From: Rhizophagus irregularis
Taxonomy: Eukaryota > Glomeromycota > Glomeromycetes > Glomerales > Glomeraceae
Direction: 5' to 3'
Assembly: GCF_026210795.1 (NCBI RefSeq)
Contig: NC_089441.1
Span: 3,410,001-3,474,000, forward strand
Length of the DNA stretch: 64,000 nt
Shown here: positions 11,341 through 20,560 of the stretch, piece after piece
Layout of the letters: each line of letters starts with the position of its first letter
Numbering within the stretch: the stretch's first letter is position 1
Notes under the pieces: generated by a model
Seen by the model: only the letters and a program-made list of their open reading frames with translations
Databases searched by the model: none
What the model was told of the DNA's origin: nothing
Made by a program: the position numbers and the translations under genes

Positions 11341-11797
11341 TGTTGCAGATTATATTCCGAACGTTGGACGAACTTTTGCCAGAAGTTAGAAATTTGATTT
11401 CGAGTTAAATATTTGGTTCTTCAAAAGGTGTGATAAAAATTTATTTATTTAAAGTATTGTAAGAAAAAAGTTAAAAAAAAATTAACTTTAAAGTGTAAAA
11501 AAAAAAAGTTTATCAATTAAAAAAAAGATCGAAGATTTTTGTGGGAATAGAAATAATTACATGCCGTAAATTATTCCAATGACCTATCAGACTACTGATA
11601 GGTATAATAAAATTTTCTGATATTTTAATGATATGTCTTTAAAAAATCAGATTTTTTTCATAAAATATTATTAAACATTTCGGATTACCGATACTTGTAA
11701 ATGTTTAATATTGCCTATCATGCCATATCGGGTTTCTGATTATTTCCTGATATTTGACCAATACGTTATTACCCGATATTTCATCATTTGACCAGTG
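11341..11797. other. right subterminal part of the CACTA-like element
   Basis: AT-rich, with short repeated words taccgata, tatcgggt and cctgatat near the right terminus, as expected for subterminal repeats. No coding signal. Confidence 0.45.
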
Positions 11798-12686
11798 GTA
11801 GTTTTCCACCATTTTCCAGTGTTTTGTTCACTGTAAATACTTTCTCTATTATACTATAAAATAATATAAATAAATTAAAATAAATATTATTTAAATTATT
11901 GAATTAACTAATATTTACTATTTACCTCATAGTTTTCGTAAGATAGCGCAAAATTTTGTGTTATGTCAGGGAACAGTTAAGATATTTTTGATGCACTGTA
12001 TTAAGTTTTGATAATAAAGAAAATAATCTTTATCTTTATGTTTTGTTATAAGAACTTTACTAAATTCTAAATTAGAAAACTTCATATTATTCATAAATGC
12101 TTCGTCCCTGTTCGATATTTTTTGGTAATGGTGATTCTGTAAGATTTGAATGTTTATTAAAAAAACGTATTATTTCATTACCACCTTTATTGTTTATTTT
12201 ATATTTCGTTACTAATAACATTAGATCTTTATAAGCATCATTAGGAAATTCTGTGCAAGTTTTGGTATTGAGATTTTTGGGTTCTTCAAAAATTTCAGGC
12301 TCTTCAGATGAATCTAATATATTTTCAAAGTTACTATCTTCAAGGCTCATCTCTGATATTGCACTTCCAATACTGTCAAATGACATATTTTGTACATTAT
12401 TATCATCATTCACCTAAAATTATAAACCAAAATGAGTTAGTATAATTTGAGCTTTTTCTTTAAAAAGAATAATCTGGAATAACATAATTACCTCAACTTT
12501 ATCATTTTCATATTCACTACTTAGATTACTTCTTGTATCCATTTCACTGCTATATTTTTCACTATCATTATTATCATCATCATCTTCTACTTCTACTTCT
12601 ACATTTTTTAAGCATTTTTGGGCGTGTTGAGTATATGCAAAGCGTTGACTGAATATTCGCATACAAAGGGGGCATTTGAAACTCAT

Positions 12687-13786
12687 GTTACTAAATTAAC
12701 GCGTCAAATTTGATGAAAAGTATCAATTCACTATTTAATTTATATGAGATTATGTGTGCTAATAAAATTATATTGCAAATTCATTGTAAAAATTTAATGA
12801 ATTAATTGAATGGATTACAATTGATTGAGTTATTTGAATAGACACGACTACGCAAATTTACGCATTAATGAATGGAACTGGCTGTAAGAATCTGGTGGCT
12901 AATATCGCGGAATCATTCGCAATTTTACGCATTATAGCAAAATTTAAAATATGCGAAACACTCAGCAATTTTGCTGTCGGGAACTTGCCAAGTTCGTGGG
13001 TTGGCAAATCTAAAAATAAATGTAACAAGTCTATGATGTACCATATAAATATTGTTTATTATTTTATTTACTATTTCAATTTGCCGGCAACCTGCCAAGT
13101 GAATCTGACAGCAAAAGTGCTGAGTGTTTCGCATATTTTGAATTTGCTGTAACGGGCTGTAAGAATTCGGATGGCTTATTCAATCGGCTAATCATCTGAT
13201 AATCAGCTGCAAATTTATTGGCTTAACATGGCAAATCACTTTTACAATAATGGACGGATGATCAGCCACAAATTTATGCGATAATCAGGTTATAAGCGCT
13301 CAAGATCACTATCAATCTGATCAGCCAAATGAGTTCACTGGCTGCAACTTTTTTTTCCATGCATAAAAGCCCCAACATGTGTAACATGTTATTTTTTTAT
13401 AAATTGGATTTGATTAATATTTCGATTGTACTATGTGCTTTTACGAGAGTTTTTTTTTAAAGTTCTCTTATGAAAGTGTTACAATATTTTTTCGTAATAT
13501 CACGATGCAAAATTTTTGCATTAGTACATTCATTTTTTGTAATATTTCGCATTAGTTCATCCATTTTTCGCAATATTTCGCAAGTTTTTTTTCTTTTTTA
13601 GTATAGAATGGCGGAAATTACCTTATGACAGCTTGCCTCCTTTTTCTGAATTTCTGATTCATGTATTTTCCCCTTTTTCCTCATCCTTTTCGAATTTTCT
13701 AGTTCACCTTTTTCTCATATATTTCCTCTTTTTTCTCATATATTTCCTCCTTTTTCTCATATTTTCGTTTCAAATTTATTATCATA
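12687..13786. other. divergent intergenic region between transposase and plus-strand gene
   Basis: This holds the presumed promoters of the two opposed genes, the fold-back at 12934-13150, oligo words cgcaatatttcg (13500-13590) and three copies of CTCATATATTTCCTC-like sequence at 13700-13760, close to the plus-strand start. No further gene is supported. Confidence 0.45.
12934..13150. repeat. fold-back repeat with about 60-bp arms
   Basis: The arm 12934-12994 contains ATATGCGAAACACTCAGCA and TTTTGCTGTC. It is repeated inverted at 13088-13150, with a loop of about 95 bp. Outside the arms, GGCTGTAAGAATYYGG occurs as a direct repeat (near 12880 and 13155). The structure looks like a small fold-back element, but no target duplication is clear. 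Confidence 0.6.
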
Positions 13787-15204
13787 ATGGCTACAAAGCG
13801 TGGCGAGAAACGAAGAATTGATGATAATGAAAGATTTTCAAAACGTAGTACTGAGGGTAGCGAAGCTGAGAAGCGAGTGAGAATATCCGATGATAGTGTT
13901 GATGGTATATATGACATAATATGTATCATATTCTTTATAAAAGAAATTATATAATATATAGTTAAATTATATTTTATTGTTAAAGTTAATAAAAAAACAA
14001 TAGAAAAACTATTAAGAACCAATTCGCAGATAATTTCTAAGCTTGAAGTTCTTATCACCGGACAAAAAAATCTCGAAACCCGTCTCTCGAGCATAGAAAA
14101 AAAGCTCAACGATAATAACAAAAATAATAATAATACAATAGATCCGGAGTATGTAAAGGTAATAAAGATGAATATTATTTAATGTAAACCTGAAATGCTA
14201 ACCTCGTTTGATTAGGAGCTCGTTAAGAAGGTGTCGAAAATTTTATTTGAAAATTTTGTTTATCCTTCGCAAGACGAGTACAAACTCGCTACCGAAAAAT
14301 ATTTAAAAGACGAAAATCCGGAATTTATGCGCCAGTTCAAAAAAAATCAATGGATTATTTTTTTCGAAAAAAAAATTGCCCCGACTGTAAGTTAAAGCAA
14401 TTATGAATTTTATTAAATTTCATACTAACATTTTTTTTTAATAGTTAGTACAACAACATAGAAGCATACGAGGGACGTTCACGTCGTAGCTTAAAGACGT
14501 TATGTATTCTGTTTTCGAAGCGACTGGGCATAAATTACCGTCTATTAACACTCAGGCTAGTCCGTCAAAGATTCAGGAATGGAAGAGTAAGGCGGAGGTG
14601 AAAGGATGTTACAACAACCTATTTAAAAAGGTTAAAGATGGGCAACCTACGACATATATGTCGCTGATAATTGATAAGTTGCGAAAAGAAAATAAAAATC
14701 CCTCAAAAACACAAATAGCGTATGCGATTAGCATATGTGAAACGTACTTAAATCCTAATAATCAAAACATTCAAATGAGCGAAAGTATAATGAAGTCGAA
14801 GATAATCAACAACTTAGTAAGTTTTTAATTTACAATTTGCAAAATGTGAATTATTTGAATTACAGTTTATTTATTTATTTATTGATTTTTAGCAAAAGTT
14901 GGAAAATAGGGATAAATTTACACATTCGGACGATGATTCTCATGATGGTAATGATGTAGACGATGGTGGTGATAGAGCAGCTGACGATAGAGCAGGTGCG
15001 GCTGATGATGATGTGACTAACGATGGTAGGCCTAACGATGGTGCGGCTAACGATGATGCGGCCAACGATGGTACGGCCAACGATGGTGCGGCCAATGATG
15101 GCATAGCTGACGATGATATACTTTCTATTGACTCTTATAACACGGAGGAGGAAGGTCGGTATGTAAATAGTTTATTAGAGAATTATGGGTTGCATAAAAA
15201 ATAA
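13787..15204 (+). pseudogene. unrecognised five-exon gene with Asp/Asn-rich tail, one nonsense codon
   Basis: Exons are 13787-13904, 13986-14158, 14216-14386, 14445-14816 and 14893-15204, with clean GT-AG introns and matching phases. The protein starts MATKRGEKRRIDDNERF (basic). Exon 2 is coiled-coil-like (SQIISKLEVL...LETRLSSIEKKL). Exons 3 and 4 form a compact W/F-containing region (FVYPSQDEYKLATEKYL, NQWIIFFEKKIAPT), and the tail has ANDGAANDG-type repeats. TAG at 14487-14489 interrupts exon 4 in a context where an ordinary codon differing by one base would fit. I recognise no domain. It lies inside the inner inverted repeats, opposite the transposase, so it is probably an accessory gene of that element. 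It is either recently dead or dependent on readthrough. Confidence 0.65.
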
Positions 15205-15282
15205 ATATTATTTTTTATATATATCACACGTAATAGCATTTTTTTTACCATAATTAATATAGTTTTAATAAATAAAATGGTT

Positions 15283-15513
15283 ATTAATTCTTAACAACAC
15301 AAGTGTGACATAAATAAATCGTGGCTGAAATTTGTGTTCAATTTGTGTTCAATTTGTGTTGATAATTCTGGTAAAAATTTGTTAATTTTGGCCAAATTTC
15401 GTTAAATTTGTTAAATTTGTGTTGAGTTTGTGTTGATAATTTTTAATTTATCACGAAGGGATAATATTTAGTAATTGTGCATATACAATTTCTGTGATTT
15501 TTTAAAATGCGGA
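15283..15513 (-). repeat. inner inverted repeat, right arm
   Basis: Inverted partner of 5828-6073. It begins TTAATTCTTAACAACACAAG and fades after about 15513. It contains tandem TTTGTGTTCAA/TTGTGTTGA words. Confidence 0.8.
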
Positions 15514-16379
15514 TTTCCGTAATTTTACGATATCGTATTTTCTGGCCAATCAAATTAGGCTGATCCTTGCATGTGATTTAATCATTTAATCATTTAATCA
15601 TGCACGCGTTTTTGTCTTATTTATTTTTGTTTCTTATTTCTTTATTCTTTTGTTCAATATTTTTAATTTTTTTGTCTCTTCTTTCTATTATTTCTTTAAT
15701 TATATACAATATATTTACATATATTTCATAATTTATTGCTTTGCAGGTATAGAAATATTTGTTTATTAATACTAATTATTTTCATTTTTTTTTACCTCTT
15801 TGTTATTTTGTATCGTAATACTAACAATAATATCCATGTTTCCTTTATTCCTTTTTACTTGTACTTTAATACTAACGATACTAACAATACTAACAACATG
15901 TTTATTTTTTCCTTTCTCTTTATTTCTTTATTCTTTTGTTCAATTACTTTGCAGGTATAGAAATATTTATTTATTAATACTAATTATTTTAATATTAACG
16001 CGTTTTTTTACCTCTTTGTTACTTTATGTCGTAATACTAACAATACTATCTACGTTTCCTTTATTTCTTTTTACTTGTACTTTAATACTAACGATAATAT
16101 CCATGTTTCTTTTACTCCTTTTACTGTTTCTTTAACTCTTTTTACCTTAATACTAACAATAATAACAATATTTCTTTTATCTTTATATCTAATACTAACG
16201 TTACTATAGCTGTTTCTCTTCTTTTTACGTCTAATAATATTGTTACTCTACTCTTTCTCTTTTTTACTTTTATGTATTCTGTATATATTAATAAATACTT
16301 GTAATTTTTTATGATTATATCTAATAAAACATACATTATATAAACTTATAGTACAGAAAATGAAGTATTATTTATCGAA
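15514..16379 (+). repeat. tandem duplication and T-rich spacer
   Basis: A unit starting CTTTGCAGGTATAGAAATAT occurs at 15739 and 15947 (208-bp period). Both copies contain AATACTAACRATA words and TTTACCTCTTTGTTA. Further AATACTAAC words continue to 16200. ORFs here reflect T-richness. No gene is supported. Confidence 0.65.
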
Positions 16380-16845
16380 ATATTTTGAAATATTACGAAA
16401 TATTAAGTTGTGTAAAATCACAGAATATTACGAATCGTCAAATTATGGAACATTACGCATCATAGAATTTCGAAATATTTTAAAAAGTTGCGAAGTATTA
16501 CGCAGTAAAATTACGGAATATTACGAATCGTAAAATTACGAAGCCTTGCATACAGTAATATTTTGAAATATTTTAAAAAGTTACAAAATATTACGCTTAC
16601 GCAAACTTGCGGCGGGTCTGAAAACTTACGAAATATTATGTAAAATTACGAAATATTGCGAACCGCAAAATTACGGAATATTACAAATCGTAAAATTACG
16701 AAGCTTTGCATATCGTAATATTTCAAAATATTTTAAAAAGTTACGAAATATTACGCTTACGCAAACTTGCGGCGGGTCTGGAAGCTTACGAAATATTATG
16801 ATGTGTAAACTTGCGCAACTTTTCGCACTATATAATTTCCTGATG
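16380..16845 (-). repeat. AATATTACG repeats at the right end of the 13.1-kb element
   Basis: Short words (CGAAATATT, GGAATATTACG, CGTAAAATTACG) fill the segment. A 160-bp unit starting TTACGGAATATTAC is duplicated at 16511 and 16671, each copy containing GCGGCGGGTCTG. The composition mirrors the left-end satellite, as expected for subterminal repeats of one element. Confidence 0.75.
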
Positions 16846-17247
16846 GTTGAAACTTTTTTAACAACAAAATTACAAAAAGATTTTAAGATATCTCTTACTG
16901 GGGTACAGATACTTATGGCCAATATTTTAATACGGTTCATTTTAACATTTAAAGAATTATTATGGAAACTAAGATGTGAACAAGTTATTTTATAGGAAAA
17001 AAGAAAAGGCATTACGCGAACAGACAAAATTACTTCAGAACTCAAAATAAAGGACAACTTAAATCAACTTTTAGATAAAGCAAAAGATATACAAACAAGA
17101 AAAGCAGATTGAGTACAAAAGTCAATTCTTTTGGTAAAGAAATCAATAGATACCTTTATAAAGAAATACATATGTGAGAATTGGATCCCAATAAAGAAGA
17201 AGTTTGATAAGGTTACATTATACATAAGCAAAAAATTATTTGAATAA
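16846..17247 (+). pseudogene. LINE-type ORF C-terminal relic, part 2
   Basis: The frame interrupted at 3739 continues here: VETFLTTKLQKDF, then FKELLWKLRCEQVIL, then EKRKGIT, with stops at 16993 and about 17110, ending at 17247. The WKLRCEQ...EKRKGIT block is the kind of basic tail found at the end of LINE polyproteins in this group (recognition from memory, not a search). An A-rich stretch and AAT microsatellite follow at 17255-17290, consistent with a LINE 3' end. Confidence 0.7.
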
Positions 17248-18122
17248 TATTTAAAGGAAAAAAAAATAATAATAATAATAATTAATTAATCTTATTATTC
17301 TTATTTATAATTTTATTTATAATTTTATTTTATTTTACTTTTATTTTTCTTTTTAATTTAATTTTGGTTTATAGTATAGTATTTTGATTTACTTTTACTA
17401 TTCTTAATTTATTTACAACATAATAGTTAATGTTTGATCGAACTGGCCAGGAAGCTGGGAGTATCATTTACAAAATAGTTGTGATTATTATGTAGTCCAA
17501 ATATATTCTAATAAAATGATACATAATTCAACATTTAAAAAAAAAAAAAAAATTAATTATATATTAAAAAATTGAAAATTACCTATTGATTAAAAATTGT
17601 ATTTTAAAATAATCACTTAATTTTGACAATTTCATTGATAATTAATTGTAATTATATAAAAGCTTAATAAAATATGTAAAATTTGGTATGAAAAACAACT
17701 TTTTTTTTTTAACCACAATGCATTTGATAATTTATTAAATAGCAAAAAAAATCAGAAAAATACAAAATTGCATAACCTAATCTAACTATCTAATATAATT
17801 AATTACCAAACCACTCGTCATGTATGAAAGCACTCTATATATGTACTGTCAGGTGAAATTTTTGCTCAGAAGGTATGGTTCATTTGAAAATGGCCATTCT
17901 TAGCATAAATGCCCCTTTTTCTTCACAAGGTATTTACAGGACCCACTACATTGCGAATAAAAAAAAAAGTTATAATGCATGTAAGTATAACTATATAATA
18001 AAAATTCCATTCAGATCGTTCTTCCCGTAAGTGTCCTAAAAAAGTAGGAAAGGAATCACATCTTCTATTCAAGTCATCAGATCTAAGATACACACAACAA
18101 GACCAAGACTGACCAGCTGTAG
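17248..18122. other. no gene seen
   Basis: AT-rich. The last 250 bases have more balanced composition and, with 18634-18850, may be one older sequence split by the fold-back element. No domain was recognised. Confidence 0.4.
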
Positions 18123-18633
18123 CATCAGGAAATTTGTTTAGGCGTAATTTAGGAAGGTAGTGTAAAATTTCGAAATATTACACTAAAAACGTAATATTAC
18201 AAAAGTTTACGCTCTTAAATTTAAATAATTATAGTAATTTAAGAATATCTCACTATTTATTGATCCAATCAAGACGATCTATAGCTCATTGGAATCAGCT
18301 CATCAAGACGAATCGAATGGTGGTAAAATCGCATCTTTACATTTGATAGATGGCTTTCTATTAATTTAAAACTTTATTGTATACTATAGAGCGTTCTATC
18401 AACTGTAGAAATACGATTTTACTACCATTCGATTCGTCTTGATAAGCTGATTCCAATGAGCTATAGATCGTCTTGATTGGATCAGTAGATAGCGAGATAT
18501 TCTTAAATTACTATAATTATTTAAATTTAAGAGCGTAAACTTTTGTAATATTACGTTTTTAGTGTAATATTTCGAAATTTTACACCACCTTCGAAATATT
18601 ACACTAAATTATGCCTAAACAAATTTCCTGATG
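18123..18633. mobile_element. 511-bp fold-back element with CATCAGG termini
   Basis: The two halves are inverted copies along about 240 bp each, with few mismatches, around a short centre near 18375. Both ends read CATCAGGAAATTTGTTTAGG. It is flanked by ag on both sides (18121-18122 and 18634-18635), a 2-bp duplication like that of the 13.1-kb element, whose ends begin with the same twelve bases. It contains AATATTACACTAAAAACGTA words. It has no coding capacity and is probably a MITE-like relative mobilised by the same enzyme. Confidence 0.85.
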
Positions 18634-20560
18634 AGAGGATGCGAACCGTTCCCAATTTTTAAGGTTGACAAGTGCGAAGTCCTATTTACCATTTGAAAGT
18701 TGATTGTAATTTAGTAAAGTGAACTCTAATATCAGATGTTCAATGGCACAATATCTTTGCTTGAACACTGGTAGCTGCCTCCTCACAAAAACTCTAGTTA
18801 ACCATCCAAGGTAAGCTCTATCCCGAATAACAAATTTAAAAAGAAAAATAAAATTATGATGGAGAACCTCTATAATAGGAACTTAAAAAAATTCAAATAA
18901 AATTTGATTCTATAATTGAATTTTAATTTTATAAAAAGAATTAAACTCTATTTGTTAAAAGGAATCGATTTAAAAAATAAAAAAAGTCTCCATTTTTTAG
19001 ATTATGTAAGCATCACATGATACATATATTAGCTAATCAGAAATTAGGATTTTATTAATTATATGATATAAAAATTTATATAATATATTTGTTTATTGTA
19101 TTTCATTATAAACTGATGATTGATGAATCAGGTACATGATAATGAGATTTATATTTTATTATATGCATTTTTTAACTAAATTAAAGTAAAATTACTTAAT
19201 TTTTGAATATTTTTGTTTATAAATTTATCATCTGAACTGTCTTTTAAATATCATTATTTATAACATTAAATTAACCTATACTTAAATAATTTTGTTTATT
19301 AATTTTTTTTTGCAATATTAGAACTTTTTTTTTATTCTTAACATATTGAAAAAAAATCTGAAGTAAAATAATAATTAATATTACATTAAATGTGACTAAA
19401 AAAGATCTGTAATGCAAAAATTAGACTAGTCTCAATTTTAACTAAATTTTATCAGTATATTTAAATTATAGATTTTAAAACAGCTAAAACTTAGCCAAAA
19501 TTTAATTTAGAAAAAAAATAACCGATAATTTTTAAAGCTAATGATCATATCTATAAAAATTATTGGTTAAATTTTTTACTTTAATATAAAAAAATTTTTT
19601 TTTTAAAAATTTATAATCAATTAATAATTACTATACATAAGTAGTTGAGTATAAAGGTTCTGCACTATAATACTAAAATTGAATGATAAATTAAAAAAAA
19701 TATAAGAAGAAAATAAAAAAAGAAATAGAATCCAGGCTCCATAACACCATATTTTGTCTCTATCCTTTTTCCTTCGAGGTGTGTAGGCATAATCAAAGAT
19801 GAAGTCCAGAGTCTTTATCGAAGATTATTTAAAGAGAAACCATAATAGGTTAATTCCATAATATTGGAAAAAGATTGGACTAAAGTTACACCAAAAAGCT
19901 GTTAATATTCTTTAAGAGGTTGTCCATTTCGTTAGTTATTTCAAAATGGAAGTTATCTTCTGAATTAAGAATTATTTGTTGTGATCTGGCAAATTGCAGA
20001 AAGTGTTCAGAAACACGTTTAATTTATAACGTAATCTAATCCAAAAATTGTTTGATGGTGTCCTAATTGGGAGTTTTGTGACTTGACGAATAGGAAATGC
20101 CAGTAGGTGTAAGTAAACAATAGGCTTTGAAGGAGGTGTTGAAGGGGTTGAAAAAAAGTCACGTTGAAAATGTTCCAGTAGGTTAGTGAAAGTCTTCCAG
20201 AGGTATTTCTTCATGTGGTGCTTAAGATGTTATGGAGCTGTTGCATGTTTCTTGATAGTTTTATTTAAAATATTGAAAAGCATCAGTCCATTGGAGTAAA
20301 GGTTGTTTTGTTGAAGATAGTAGACGAAGTCTTCTGTAATGAAGCTTTCATCGTAAACTCTTTTCATTGTATAAGTTGTTGCTTAATAGTCTTGAAGTCA
20401 CCTAAATAATTCCATATCATTATTGCTTAGTATTATGTCGTTATAGTATATTCTGTCTTTTAGTTTCATCTTTGTGCACTTTTAGTCCAACTTCTTCATT
20501 ATTCTGCCTTCACGTTAAAGATTTTTGCCAAAGCTCAAAATAAAAAATTACTAATATTAC
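18634..20560. other. no intact gene; weak minus-strand relic ORFs near 19970-20370
   Basis: Mostly AT-rich. Between about 19740 and 20560 the composition is more even. Two short minus-strand frames (20365-20237, MKRVYDESFITEDFVYYLQQ; and 20214-19972, MKKYLWKTFTNLLEHFQRDF) look like decayed protein coding. I do not recognise the family. Confidence 0.35.

Larger units (their letters stand above)
8276..11797. mobile_element. CACTA-like non-autonomous element inside the transposase exon
   Basis: The 3,522-bp insert starts CACTGGTCGAATGA and ends with the complement of CACTGGTCAAATGA. It is flanked by gta at 8273-8275 and 11798-11800. CACTG/CACTA ends with 3-bp duplications are typical of the CMC (EnSpm/CACTA) superfamily. 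Excising it with one gta restores the exon 3 reading frame, which independently proves the ends. The left subterminal part holds a hairpin, GGGCTACCGGGTA to its complement, at 8289-8324. Most of the interior is the exon/intron-like array. No transposase ORF is present. Confidence 0.85.
6177..12686 (-). pseudogene. Plavaka/KDZ-type transposase, seven exons, broken
   Basis: Exons on the minus strand are 12686-12492, 12413-11926, 11853-11798 joined across an insertion to 8275-7721, 7648-7240, 7170-6934, 6863-6465 and 6401-6177. Apart from exon 2 all junction phases agree, and exon 3 keeps frame when the 3-bp duplication is counted once. The N-terminus is a C2H2 finger (CPLCMRIF...HAQKC) followed by acidic sequence. 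Exon 3 carries EQNTGKWWKTTQEF, LYSDATTTDTLGKSQLHPIY and CHSCLVKR. Exon 4 opens ATVPDRMHHLDLGLF. These blocks are those of Plavaka transposases of the Kyakuja-Dileera-Zisupton group, which move DNA by cut and paste. Exon 2 has at least two frameshifts (after KNIEQG and near 11970). With the insertion in exon 3 the copy is dead. Confidence 0.85.
3740..16845. mobile_element. 13.1-kb composite DNA transposon, CATCAGG termini, 2-bp target duplication
   Basis: The left end at 3740 begins CATCAGGAAATT. The right end, read on the minus strand from 16845, begins the same way, and the two ends match at 37 of the first 41 positions. The flanking bases are gt on both sides (3738-3739 and 16846-16847). 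The LINE relic is in one frame up to 3739 and continues in the matching frame from 16846 if gt is counted once, which fixes both boundaries. Both subterminal regions consist of AATATTACG-type repeats. The interior carries a Myb/SANT-like relic, long internal inverted repeats, a decayed Plavaka-type transposase, a CACTA-like insertion and an unrecognised plus-strand gene. Whether the Plavaka unit is the engine of this element or a separate insertion inside it is not settled. Confidence 0.8.

Noticed and set aside
12925-13152. ORFs on both strands over the fold-back
   Set aside because: They exist because the region is palindromic; no protein features.
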